Assembly: GCA_950022655.1 (NCBI GenBank)
Contig: OX465584.1
Coordinates: forward strand, 57,277,789 to 57,341,788
Direction: 5' to 3'
DNA length: 64,000 nucleotides
Origin: Alentia gelatinosa
Taxonomy: Eukaryota > Annelida > Polychaeta > Phyllodocida > Polynoidae
The stretch's first letter is position 1. Each line of letters begins with the position of its first letter. This document shows positions 40,650-53,300 of the stretch, in pieces. The position numbers and the translations under genes are program-made. The notes beneath the pieces are model-generated. The model saw only the letters and a program-made list of their open reading frames with translations, did not search any database and had not been told where the DNA came from.

Positions 40650-41240
40650 GTAAGAAGGTTATGCATTTGACAGTAAATTGGTTGACACATTATGATACAA
40701 GAATAACGATGATATTCTTAAATACGCTTAAATTTGCTGAAAATATGTATAAAACATATATACCACAGCTGTGCATGTGAGCCAAACAGGCATTGTCAAC
40801 TCGAAACTGGCGGGTGTGTGGCCTGGGACTTCACCACTCTACTATTAAATTATGGCAAAGTAGTAGTCTAAGTTATATCGGGTTACTAGCTTTTAAGGCG
40901 TTATATTACAGCTTTGATGGTTTTTGCAATTCCATACGACATAAATTCCCAGTATTTATTGTGCCACAGCATATTGGTTGACACGCTCTTCAATTCATAA
41001 TAAAGTCTTAATCAATCAAGTTATTAAATGAAGACTTAATCATAAACCGATAACCTTAAACTTAAAGACTCACATACAACATGCTTGATCAAACTCGTCA
41101 AACTTATTATTCGCTGAGAGCCAAATGCATTTAGAGTGTCTTCACAGGGAATCACTACTTAAAAAGGCCATTAAATTAATGAAGAACATTGTGGATTTCT
41201 TCAAAGTCATGTGCCTGATTATATTAATTTTTAGGTACGG

Positions 41241-41857
41241 TAGTATTAGTCCGAGAGGCTCTGACTGTGAAGCGGTGCAGACAGTCAGAGAGCACACCCA
41301 TAGAGTTCTATGTTAACAGGTCGACCAAAAATGTACATCTCAGCTCAGCAACCGTTTTCCTTATAAATATAGGTTGAATCTTTCTGATTCTATGATAGAT
41401 AGTTTCCTGAGGCAAAATGCAGTTAAATGACAGTAATTTCCTACCTTTGCAATAGTTCTAAGTAATAGAACAGCCAGTGTTTGTAAAATCCATCTCAATG
41501 CATTCTGCAGGCGCCAAAAATAACAAAAAACTGGTTTCAAAACTGCAGGTAATTCTTCACAGGGTTTTGCCAGGAACCAGCTTATCAAATATGGCCGACA
41601 TAAGTTGGAATTGGTGAAATGTGGTGAAATGAGTTGTAGAAAAATGCTCCCAAAAGTAAAACAAAGGAACAAAACAGAAGTTCTATCATCAAAAAGGAAT
41701 TATTATGCATTTCTGAAGGTAAGGGAGCATAAACATGCACTGACATTGACAGGATTACTCAGAACCAAGGAAGTGATTTTCTTCACTATGGAAATTAGCG
41801 GTTGTGCTCTCTGACTGTCCGCTAGGCAGTCAAAGTCTCTCGGACTAGGTAGTGTAG
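41241..41857. mobile_element. Inverted-repeat element with ~70-bp ends
   Basis: Left end: tagtattagtccgagaggct, then gacagtcagagagcac. The right end carries the inverse: gtgctctctgactgtc, then agtctctcggactaggtagt. The middle shows only chance frames. Confidence 0.7.
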
Positions 41858-43417
41858 GCTGCATTACACTGCCTTTTAGAGATGATATCATGACCCTTGT
41901 TCCTGTGGTTATTTTGCAGCTTTATATCAGGCTCTCTAGCCAATCCTAATGCATTTTATTCTGCTTTATTTTCCACCTAAGACGGAGTCTCAATACTAAA
42001 CATATAGAGCTTACATATCTGTATTCTCCTAGGAAAATATGGGGGAAAGGCCCTAGCGTGCAAAGTAGTGCGTTAGCTATTTTGCCTTTCCTTTGATTCA
42101 TTAAACTTTCCGCTCAAAGGAGTTGAGATGACATCACACTAGTTTTCATATTATTGTCCTCTATGAGACTATGTGGCATGGCATATATCTATCGTTGCTC
42201 AATCCTTTTACTATTCACATTATCATATCACCTATACACAATACAGGATCGCTAGATTAGTATATTTTCTCAATGATACCAAAAAAATCGACTGTTTCTT
42301 TTTTTTTTTTTGGGGGGGGGGGGGGGGGGGTGGTGGTGGTTTGGTTTCCCTAAGTATTTATGACGTCAAATACTGTTGTTGTTTTGTTTTATTTATTGTT
42401 ATCTCTTGCCATGGTGTTATATGTAATTGTTTTAAATTCAGCATATTTTTTTATATGGCTGGCGATTAATCAATACAAACTAGCTCTGCTTTTTAACATC
42501 TGTATATATCCTTTCTACAATGAAATTTGTTTGCTCGTCAACATTTTAGAAGCCCCCACACCCCCATAACGATGATGGCCCTGGGTTATTCATGAAAATG
42601 ATATTCCTAACCATATTTTCGGTTGAGACACATCTCTGTCCCCATTGGTTCGCTTGGACAATCCCTTATTGCACTGGAACTCTGTATACAAGAGATGCCA
42701 GTTCTCCAGGATTTTTTAGTTTTCCTCTTATTTTCTTCAACATATCCATTAATTCTATTCAAATGTAGTGTATGAGCGACCTGCACTCAGTGGCGGTCAC
42801 CCGGCACCACTTTAAATAGCGATAGACTTGCAGCAGCCCGCGTGTCCCAGGGTTTTCAGCATCCGGGAGACTCCTGGAAAGCTTACAGGCTTACAGGTAT
42901 GTAGACTTGCTAAAGCCTTTGATTATGAATATTCATCAAATGATTAAATACAATCAGAATAAAGCTCATTATAATATGTATCTTTCTCTGACTGGCCCCT
43001 GTATCAAGTGGGGTGTAGGGGTAGTGGCTGTGCGGTGGCACGATAGCGGTAGAGGCCAGTCTAGACTTTATGGTAAACTGCCATAGGCCATCAGTACCTG
43101 CCGGAGACTTTGAAGGTCTCCTATCATACTGAATCATGACCTGTGTTGGGAGACTGAACGGGTGGCTGCTAAAAATAGAATTAGGTCAGTGATTGAGCTG
43201 ATTGTGACCTGAATATGAAAGGTTACACAATATGAGTCTCAGGATATGCAATCGTACTCACATTGGAAAAATGAACATAGAGGAGTTACACCGTTCTTGT
43301 AGAGCACAAACCCTGGGGCAAAGATGCAGGTCTACCTCATATTAGGTAGAATGTATAGCATGGCAAAAGATATAGAAGGGAAGGATGTACCGAGAACATG
43401 AGAGGATTGTAAGCAAC

Positions 43418-43570
43418 TGGGGTGGGCAGTTAGCTCAGTGGTTAAGGCACTGGACGTGTTACCTCAAGGTTGTAGGACTTTGTCAGTTCAAGTCTCACTG
43501 GAGCCATCATTCTCCTAAACCCCGAGCAGTGGTACATTTACTTCTATTTCAAAGGCCAATCTTTCTCATG
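43418..43570 (+). mobile_element. tRNA-derived SINE, internally deleted copy
   Basis: Head ggtgggcagttagctcagtg (A box) and cagttcaagtctc (B box, 43,483-43,495). The body is shortened compared with 57,766-58,075. The next ~175 bases are shared with 58,066-58,200. Confidence 0.75.
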
Positions 43571-44244
43571 CTGTGTCTACCCAAACAAACAAGCAAATTA
43601 TAAGCGACCTATTAAGTTAAAACATCCTAAATCTAATTTTTGAAAGCAAAGTCCGGTGTATGTGGGAATGACATTATGGAACTCCCCGAAGAAGGAAATT
43701 CAAGATGGTAATATTAGTGTAGAAGATTTATATGTTATTATTATAGTTTAGTATCTGATCCAGAAATTGTAACTATAAAATCAGAGATGGCATTGCTTTC
43801 ATCTTACTTCATCTGTCTCATCTAAGTATATATACTAACAGTATATGAGACAAAATCTGTTCATGGAGTTGCACTGTAACTCCTCCTTAGAGGTTTTCGT
43901 CAAAACCTGACATGCTTGTTTTTGAATTGTATATATTCTGAACTCCATGATAATACTAAAAAAAGCCTTGACGTTTGGACGTGTTCCTTCGTTGCCAAGC
44001 GAGTACACAGTATCTATCAAGTATCCAAGTTAAGGATCTAAGCGAGAGTGAGAATTTTCCACCTGTGAAAGTTCCCTAAGAGATCTCAGGCTTGATTGGA
44101 TCTGATTTGGGAACAGCCCCTTTTGCTTCTGCCGAATTCAACTCAGTCTCTCAAAGGATGATACCCCCTCGAGTCGCATTTGATTACAAACCCTAATCTT
44201 AAATCCCTCTTTCTTTTTCTCTGCAGGCGAATTTTTATTAAAAG

Positions 44245-44310
44245 ATGTCGGACAGCGACGACGGAAGTAATTTTTCCGGGGACGAAAGTGACCACAGCTT
44301 CCAGGGAAGT
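44245..44310 (+). CDS. SUPT5H: SPT5 coding exon 1
   Basis: The exon opens at 44,227 after tttctctgcag with an 18-base leader, then ATG. Encodes 22 residues, [10 protein letters not shown] to HSFQGS, ending at donor gtaagt (phase 0). Confidence 0.9.
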
Positions 44311-47300
44311 GTAAGTTGCCTTAGTGACTAAACTATTATTACTATATTATCAGTGAATAGAAATAGATACTTGTTATATTCTCTCATTCACTCTCAAAAG
44401 GACGTAACTAGCCTACTGGGACGTAAAACTACAGAAACAAACAAACTATTCTCTCACGACATATAACAATTCCACATTGGATCAGAATATCAGAGTAGCA
44501 ATCATGTTTCCCTGACCCCTTTATCGTGCTGGGATCGTTAGAAATGTTCAACATTCCTGCCGAGGTCATAACATTGAGGAACTGGAATTTATTTTGGAAT
44601 TATAATCATTCCAGGTCTGACGAAAGCAAGACCCCATAGGCCGAAATGTAGGCTAATATGGAATAGAAAGATTGACAGCGGTTGAAGTTAAACCTTGTCC
44701 ATTGAATTTCACAATTTGTTGTCTGTTGAGCGGTTTGTTGATCAGTCTCGCGTATATTTTATCATTATGTACCTGTGTGCGAATTTCTCACATTTACGGG
44801 TCACCTTTACAGATTTCATTGGCCACAGAGGGACGAATGTTTATAGTTGTCCCACCATAGCACCTTCAGTTATAGTCAGTGAGTGTGTGAATGAAATCTG
44901 TTCTCAATAACTTGTATTTTTATGTCACGCATTCTTCGAACTTGGAACGTAAAAACACATTTCAAATTATCTCGACCAGTTATTATTCACACACACGAAC
45001 TCTGTCTCCATATATACTCAATATTGAATGGTTTCATATACAAACGGTCGAATGCTCCGAGCAGGTGACGCGTAGTAATATCCGAGAATTGTATGTGCGG
45101 ATATTGCGCAGAGTCAACTCCGAGGAGCATACAACCGCTTTTATCTGAAGCCAGTCAATATTGTATTTATCATCCACCTTTTCCTGACAAGTGGTGTACT
45201 GATGTTAGGTCATTTTACAGAGATGTCAGTTTTCCACTTTTCCGTGGAAATCCACTCTTCCATATTCAGTTTAGGTAATTGCTTTTCCTAATGTAAAACA
45301 AAGATAATATTGATTTGGCCTCATTTACGCCAATAGAACAGTGGTTTGAACCTCCCTGATAGACCCATAGCCAACAAGGACAAATTATCCAAGTTTTCTG
45401 TCTCGTTGAGGCAGAAAAAATCCACATGAAAAATATTTCCACTTTTTTCCCTGACCCCAACTGACATCCCTGATTTTAGGTATGCCTATTTTTAGTACAC
45501 AGTTTTTAGTATGTTCGCTTTATAGGAACCAGGATCATATGTTTTCTATGGACAGTTACATATAAGGCCACTCAAAACAAAAGTTTCTCATCACCAAGCC
45601 ATGAGAAATATGACAAGGACATTTTTTTTGGTTTTATTTTTGCTTGATCAAAGATGGCTTTTGAAATGACAAGTACCATAGTTTGACAACAGGTAGCAGC
45701 ACGGAACTATTGGTTGTGTAGGCAGTATGAAGAGAGATATGAATACCACGGTTTTAGGAATACCTAGATACACATAGTACCACATTGAATGCATCCCTGA
45801 CATCAGGAGCTTTATTTTGATAACAAATACACATATCGTTCATGATATCTATCAAGGTTCATCTTATTAAAAAAAAATCTTCAAAAAACGTTTTTGCTGA
45901 CGCGCACAGCGATGAGAAACAAGGTTTTTTAATGGCCTTGATGCCCCAGTCACACTGGCGTAAAAAACGCCGTTTTTCCGTGTACGCACGTCTACGTTCT
46001 TCTACGCATTTTAGAATCTCAAAATACGCCGCAAAACGCCGCAATACGCGGAGATGCGTAAAGGAAAGTCGGAATGCGCCGAAAAACGCCACAATGCGTA
46101 CAGAAGCGTAGATAAGCGTTGATGAACGTTGAGAAGCGTACTAAAACGTTAAAGAAAAGCAAACAAATACGTTCCAAATCCGTAGCTAATACGTGGTCTC
46201 CAACAATTCAAATACGTAGAAGAAACGCCGAATTTTACGCCAGTGTGACTGGGGCATAAGGTGGGTGATAAATCATACATTGACCCGTATGTGGTGTGTG
46301 GCAGGGTGGACGCGCTCCCTGTGTGTTTTATGGACGTTTCATATAAGGTGAATAGTAAATCATACATTGATCCGTTTCTGGTGTGTCGCAGGGTGGACGG
46401 GCTAGCCCCGCACGGAGCGGCAGCGGCAGTGCGAGCGGCGGCAGTCGGGCGGGCAGCGATGCCGGCAGCCGGCGAGGGAGTCCCGCCCACAGCGAGGCGG
46501 AGGAGGCGGGCTCCGGGGACGAGCCCGAAGTGTCCGGAGACGAAGAGCCAGAAGGCGAGGATCTAGATGAGTATGACTCCGAGGAGGAGGAGGACTACGA
46601 AGAGCGCCCGAAGAAGAAACGCAAGGGCATGGGCTTCATCATAGAGGAGGCTGGTGAGTGTCTCTCCGCTGTACACCTCCAGTATAAAGGGCAGATTCCA
46701 TATTTAGTAGAAACTCGAGTTCGGTTTCGTATTTATCCTACCTCGTCTATGCTTTTGCCTTTTACTAAAAGATGAATATTGAGTCAATGACCAACAGAAC
46801 TTTTTTTCATAGTAGCTGACATCCTGCTCTCTGATTGGTCAATATTGTTATTACTCTAGTGGCATAAAAAACACTTTATGTCACGGCCTGCCACATAAAA
46901 TTTCCCTATGTTAAGTCTATGGCGGTTTTTTATTAGGGGTAGGATAAAGCCGATTTCACTCCGGTTGTACTCCAGTTTTGGTGCTGATGCATACGTATTC
47001 TATTGCGCCGATGGCCTCCAGACAGAGACCAGACATAGGCCAGTCTTTGTTGCAGGACCGAAACTAGAGTACGTTTTGAGAACAGCGGGAATAAAATCTG
47101 CTATATGGAATCAAGCCTTTAGTCTTTACGTGGATATCAGCTTAGGATTTCTTGCCACCAATTTTGAATATTTATGTCCATTTATTAGGTGAGACATACC
47201 TAGATAATGTATAAGGCTAGCGATGAAAAAGTATTACAACTGGTCTTTATTGAGTTCAAGATGACTGCAGCGTTTTCATTAGGTTGATATGCAGTCTATC

Positions 47301-50300
47301 GTTCAATTTTTGTTGAAATTCTAAGTGCAGGTCCCTAAACTTGTGAAGAACTCTTAAATCTGTACAAAAACTGAATTTGACATGATTGGTTCATACTGTG
47401 AAATTTGACTTTATTAGATTTGAACACACTTTGGTACATGGAGGCGAGCTATAGCCGCTTGATGGTGGTGTTCGGTGTTATTCCCAAATTTAGATTTTTA
47501 TGACAGAGAATTCCTCAATTATTGTAAAAGAAAATCTCATACTTCTGCTAGGACATGGCTATGTTTACACTTATCTTAGCATGGTATAAACTTCCCTAGT
47601 CTTAACATTAGGAACTCGTACCCAACAGACTTGGGAGTATGGTAAGTCATACTCAATGGGAGAAAGATAGATATTCCAGTCTTAAGATAAAACCAGAAAC
47701 ATATTCGTGTTTGGTCTGAGTCCCCTTTCACCATCTCGTTTGGAGCACTTCACAATATTCACTCAACTATCGTCCCGTTCATATTACTGCATGCCCCAAG
47801 ATTCGATGGGGAATGGGGACAAAGCCAAAACACTCATCAATTTCTTTCTTAGCATAACCTAGTCGGATACTAGGGTTGTAATAATCAATAACACTGATAA
47901 CAGTATTACAGAATATCACATAAAGAAAATGCAAAACAAAATTGAGAATAAAACTTATTTAGCCAATGGTACTTTGATACATTTCCATGTGTCCTTTGAG
48001 AAGTGGAGTATCCACACAATGATACATTCTCTGAGTCTAAACGCTTGATTCTTAAATAAAACAACTCTTAAAAGCAAAATGTCGGTGAGTCTTAGTCCAG
48101 GGATGCCAGTTTTCATGGTATTTCAGGTTATCAGTTGTCTGCTATCCATGGCACTTATATTGGTGCATGGCCTTAAATTTGAAATGCATGCCTCTCCCTG
48201 GCCAAGTACCCATTTGTTATGCTGTGATGCCTGGAGGCATTCCTGGGATAGTATGCCACGATGCCCTGAGGCATTACCGAGCCAAATATAAACTCATGAA
48301 ATAGTTAATATTATTAAGCAATTATGTCGAGTACGTGGCTAGGTCTGTATTAGTAGGCAGCAAACAAAAAAAAAAGGGGAAAAATTATTATTAAGCAATT
48401 ATGGTAAAATGTTGTTATGGTAATGTTCATATATTACTAAAAATGGCAGTAAAATGGCATCACATTGGCTAGCTCCAAAAGAACCAGCGGACTTAAGAGC
48501 TGAAAATGATACTAGGCGTGGTATATATTTTACTATATATCCATGCCGTATATACTGTAAATATGCACCGTTTCGCCATATAACGTAAAAATACTGTACG
48601 GACCACTAGTCCATACAGGAAAATACGGACCACCTTCCCATACACGTTTATTAAAATATTGGTTGTTAAGCCAAAGGAAATTAATGATTTTTTTAAAAAT
48701 TTCGGGTATATATTAAAAATAGAAGGACCTACCATGCATGTACATGCCACGAAACTCGATAATAATTCATGGTTTGTATGGAACTCGGCGTAAACTCCTT
48801 GTTCCATACGAACCATGAATTATCATCTCTTTTTGTACCTTGTACAGCATGGTCAGGACGTTCTATATAAGTATCCTTGGCAGCGTATCTATAGGGTTAT
48901 AAATTACATAATAAAAGCAACGACTAATGGTATTTTGATATATTTTCACGTGTCCTATGAGCAGTGGAATATCCATAGGGTTAAAAATACATAATAAAAG
49001 CAACACCTGGTTCGACACCACGACACTGTGGATATTGTGAAAAGTGCCAGCGTACTACAGGGGTGAAAATGGTACTGCAGCGGCGTATTTCAGGGTGTGT
49101 ATTTGGTACTTTACAGCGTAGATAAAGGGTTAAAAGTAATATGTTTTCAAATAATTGTAATCATCCTGAGATCTGTCACCCCTGGTAGTATATAAGGCCA
49201 CTCAAAAAAAACCAACTTGTTTCTTATCACCAAGCCATGAAAAATATGATGAGGGATGCTTTTTTTGTTGCTTTTTTTGCTGGATCAAAGATGGCTTAAA
49301 AGTGTCATAAAATGGGCTTTAGACATACAGTAAAACCCTGCGTAAGCGGTCATCCTCCGTTCCGGGCCAAAATGTCCGCTTATACAGGGTGTCTGCATAT
49401 GCGGGGTTTTCAGATTTATACTGCTTATACATTGAAAGCATCCCTGGCATGAGGAGCTTTAATTTGATACCAAATACACATACTTTTCATAATTTCTATC
49501 GAGGTTCATCTTATTTTAACCACAAAAAAACTTCTAAAATCGTTTTTGCAGATGCGCGCAGTGATGAGAAACAAGGTTTCTTTTTGAGTGGCCTAATGCC
49601 ACCTATTTAAATATGGTCCGGCCACAGGTTCCACCATTAAAGGGTTTTAAAGGGTAGAAACAAAAAAATATTGAAAGTAACGCCTGGTGCGTGTTTTTCA
49701 CACAGAGGTGGACGAGGACGACGATGACGACGAGGAGGACGCGGAGGAGGGCTACGACGAGCTGGCCAAGGAGGCGGAGATGGGCGGCTACGACGACACG
49801 GGGCCCAGCGCCAGGGACATCGAGGGCAAGCGGCGCCTCGCCGAGATGTGGAGCCAGAAGGAGGAGGAGATCGAGGAGTACTACCGCCGCAAATACGCCG
49901 AGAACTCGGTGGCCGACCGCTTCGGGGAGGGCGAGGAGATGTCCGATGAGATCACACAGCAGGGGCTGCTGCCCGGTGTCAAGTGAGGGTTTTTATTATA
50001 TTTTATTTTATTTTTTCTTTTTTCTTTTTTTCTTTCTTTTTTTTCATTTTTTTAAATAAAAAAAACAACTTGTAGAAAGATTATCACAAACCCAAAACTC
50101 CTGGATTATAGTATAGATATTTTTGATTATCGTTGTAATTGTTTATATGAATTTTTATGACACAATGTTTCGAGCTGGCGTTGCTCTTCATTATCTTTTT
50201 TTAATCGTTTATTGAGCAACATTCGCCAGGTTGGCGGTTTTATATTTTGCTCCACTGTATTAGTAGTCCAAGTGTCGTACATTCTCTTGCTGATAATGAT

Positions 50301-53300
50301 AAACAAAAATAGTAAATAGAGAATAGTAGTTATAGCAATGATCATATAAATGATATTACACATAATGATGAATATTATAATACAAAGTTTTGATAAAAGG
50401 TATGAATGTATATATATAGAGATGACATAAGTTTGGTAAGTTATGACATGTTTCGCATCCCTTATCCAGGACTGTATCAGCACATTGGGAGTATAGTCAT
50501 CTTGAGTTTCTTCTTAAAAGTGACCTTACTTTCGAATCTCATAAGAGTATCAGACAGAAGCACTGCTTTTTACAGAGATGGCAGTTTTCTCCTTTTCCAC
50601 GAAAATCATAGTTTTCATTTCCGATTTTTTTCCTCAGGCCCGACTTCCATCCATGAGTTAAAGGTGTACTATCAATATATTTCAAGCATAATCTTTATCA
50701 TTTCTTTATACATTTATTTGCTACTATTCAAATTTATATTCGAGACACTTCTTATACGCTGGCCAGGATCAACTAATGAAACAAATGGTGGTTCTTTCTC
50801 TTTACAACAGAGACCCGAACTTGTGGGTGGTAAAGTGCCGGATGGGCGAAGAAAAAGCAACGGCGATCCACCTTATGAGGAAATGCATTACATATCAGTT
50901 CACAGACGAGGCAAGTATTATCAGTCTGTATAACCGCAGTCTCTATCACATACAGTGTGGGATATTTGTAGTATTTTGACATTAGATTTATAGATATTTG
51001 TCAGTACTTAAACAATCCCCTAAATAAGCTGTTTTCGGGTTCTGAAGAGTAAGTTTTTGCAAACTTTCTGACATATAACGGATTTCTGACATTTCATTTA
51101 CATTGGCAACACTCATAGTGTTAGAATATATATCGAATTTTAGCCATTCTGTCCAATATAATGTCATAAATCATTGCTTTCTCAAACGAGTTTTAAATTG
51201 TTGTATCTGAAAAATTCATTTCTATGATGGTTCTTTCATCATAGGGGTAGGGTAGATTTTATCCCACCCCGTTTCCACGATTTTTAATAATGAAAAAACA
51301 AAATTGAATTTCCGACTTTTTCCTCAGTCCCCACTTTCATCCCTGTATGATAATTACATGTACATACATTATTATCAATGCTGGGCTTCATATCTTTTAT
51401 CTAGAGTTGCTTCTCATTGTATATTAACTTTAAATAGGAAAGAGGAAATATCGATGCTGCTATTTAGAGAAATTAACTGCATGTTTCTAATACGTTAAAT
51501 CATTCATTTTAGCCACTGCAAATCAAGTCGGTCATCGCCAAAGATAGTCTGAAAGGCTACCTCTACATCGAAGCCTTCAAACAGACTCACGTGAAACAGG
51601 CCATAGAAGGGGTCGGAAGTCTCCGAATGGGCGCCTGGAACCAACAGGTAAGCAATCCCGACCATGGAGCCTACTGAAACAGGGTGCTACCCTAGTAGAC
51701 CCTCCAGTATAAATAAAAGACTTTAAAAAAACCCCCCAAAAAACATTAGGTACTTAAAAAAGACAACCTAAACATATATAGAGATGTCAGTTTTCCATGT
51801 TTCTGTGAAAATCCACTTTTTCATTTTCGGTATATATAATTGCTTTTCCTTGCGTCAAACAAAGATAATGTTGGAGGTTTGGTTTGTTTCTTATTAATGA
51901 TGTTATATTGACAACCAAGGTGACAATAGGGGTTTCAGGTACAGGGTATCAATAAGGTAATGACGTCTCGTACTATTGATAGTAGTACTTCATCAGGTGA
52001 TCAAAGATAATATTGATTTTGTCTCATTTACGACAATAAAACAGTGGTTTGAACCTCCCTAAATAAATACCCTTAGCCCTATGCCATGGCCCGACAAGGA
52101 CATAGCATCCAAGTTTTCACAATATCTCTGAGGCAGAGAAATTTACGTGAAAAATATTTCCACTTTTTCCCCTGACTCCATCTGAGTTCCCTGCATCCAG
52201 CAGTGTGACTGGTGGTGCCTACTAGTGGCCAGCTTGAGAACCAGGACATCTTATTCAAAACCAGCTGGCGCCATCTGATGGATTTTTTTCTAACTACTTG
52301 TTTTCCACCCATCGCATCCATTATATAGTAATACCGTGGGTCTTATTGCGTGGAAGAACACTAGGCAGCTATCGATGGCAATAACATTTCTAAAAAAGAA
52401 GAAATGTTTGTGTGACGCGATCGTTAGAAATGTATAGTTTATCCCTATGTTCTAAAACAAGGATACTTGGGTTGATACATTTTAACAGCAAGATGAATGA
52501 TAAATCAATAGTCCATCCAAACTATTATATATTTGCCCAATGCTTGTATACCAAGTAATAAATACTCAAATATTCCTATAACACAATAAAAAAAAATGCA
52601 TTGGATGATATTTAAAAAAAAAAATGCATTGAATAAGTTCTCTGAAGGTAGACCTACTACAACCTCATCCATAACATATTGAATTAGATTCTCAGCCACA
52701 CAATTTCTTACTGCAATATATTTTACTGAGAATGTTCCTATCTTCAGTATGTGTGCCTTTACTGGTTGATATCATAGTACTCGAGCACTGAATTAACATG
52801 TATCGCCTTTTATCTACAGATGGTGCCCATCAAGGAAATGACAGATGTGCTGAAGATTGTCAAGGAAACCGCCAACTTGAAGCCGAAACGTTGGGTGAGA
52901 CTGCGACGTGGAATCTACAAGGATGACCTGGCACAGGTAAACTGTAACCTACTTTGAATCCTCTTGAATACTTCACCAAAAAAATTATTTTTTGTCTACA
53001 ATATATTGACTCTCTGGGTTTAGAGCAATAAAAGATTAATGCGTTAAGAATATATGAAAGACCCACCTCTGACTAATGATTAACCCATTCGCGGCGGGTG
53101 ATGCCATACGCCCTCCAGAGGTTACTTGTCTCCCTATTATCGCCCAGGGTAAATACAAGTTCCGCTCGCGAGTGGCTGGGGCCACCACGATCACATGAAC
53201 CACAGTTTACCCATATATATTTGAATAACCTGAATATAATCGCGGAATTATATGTAGAAATACCCGAAATTTCCATTTCTGACATTGGATTTCCCATTTG

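Larger units (their letters stand above)
40651..44226 (+). other. Probable first intron of SPT5, repeat-rich
   Basis: Holds a ~617-bp inverted-repeat MITE (41,241-41,857), a poly-T/poly-G run (~42,297-42,332) and a SINE copy (43,418-43,570). No coding exon recognised. Confidence 0.5.

Noticed and set aside
43418..43500. Possible tRNA gene
   Set aside because: A and B boxes are present but the body lacks a consistent cloverleaf and the same sequence recurs with SINE tails; called a SINE.
45842..46111. Basic 'KNAKR-type' frames on both strands
   Set aside because: Product of the acgc-rich MITE core.
50776..50979. Continuous frame through SPT5 exon 4 as a separate small gene
   Set aside because: Only 50,811-50,910 is conserved SPT5 sequence; the rest is intron read through at either side.
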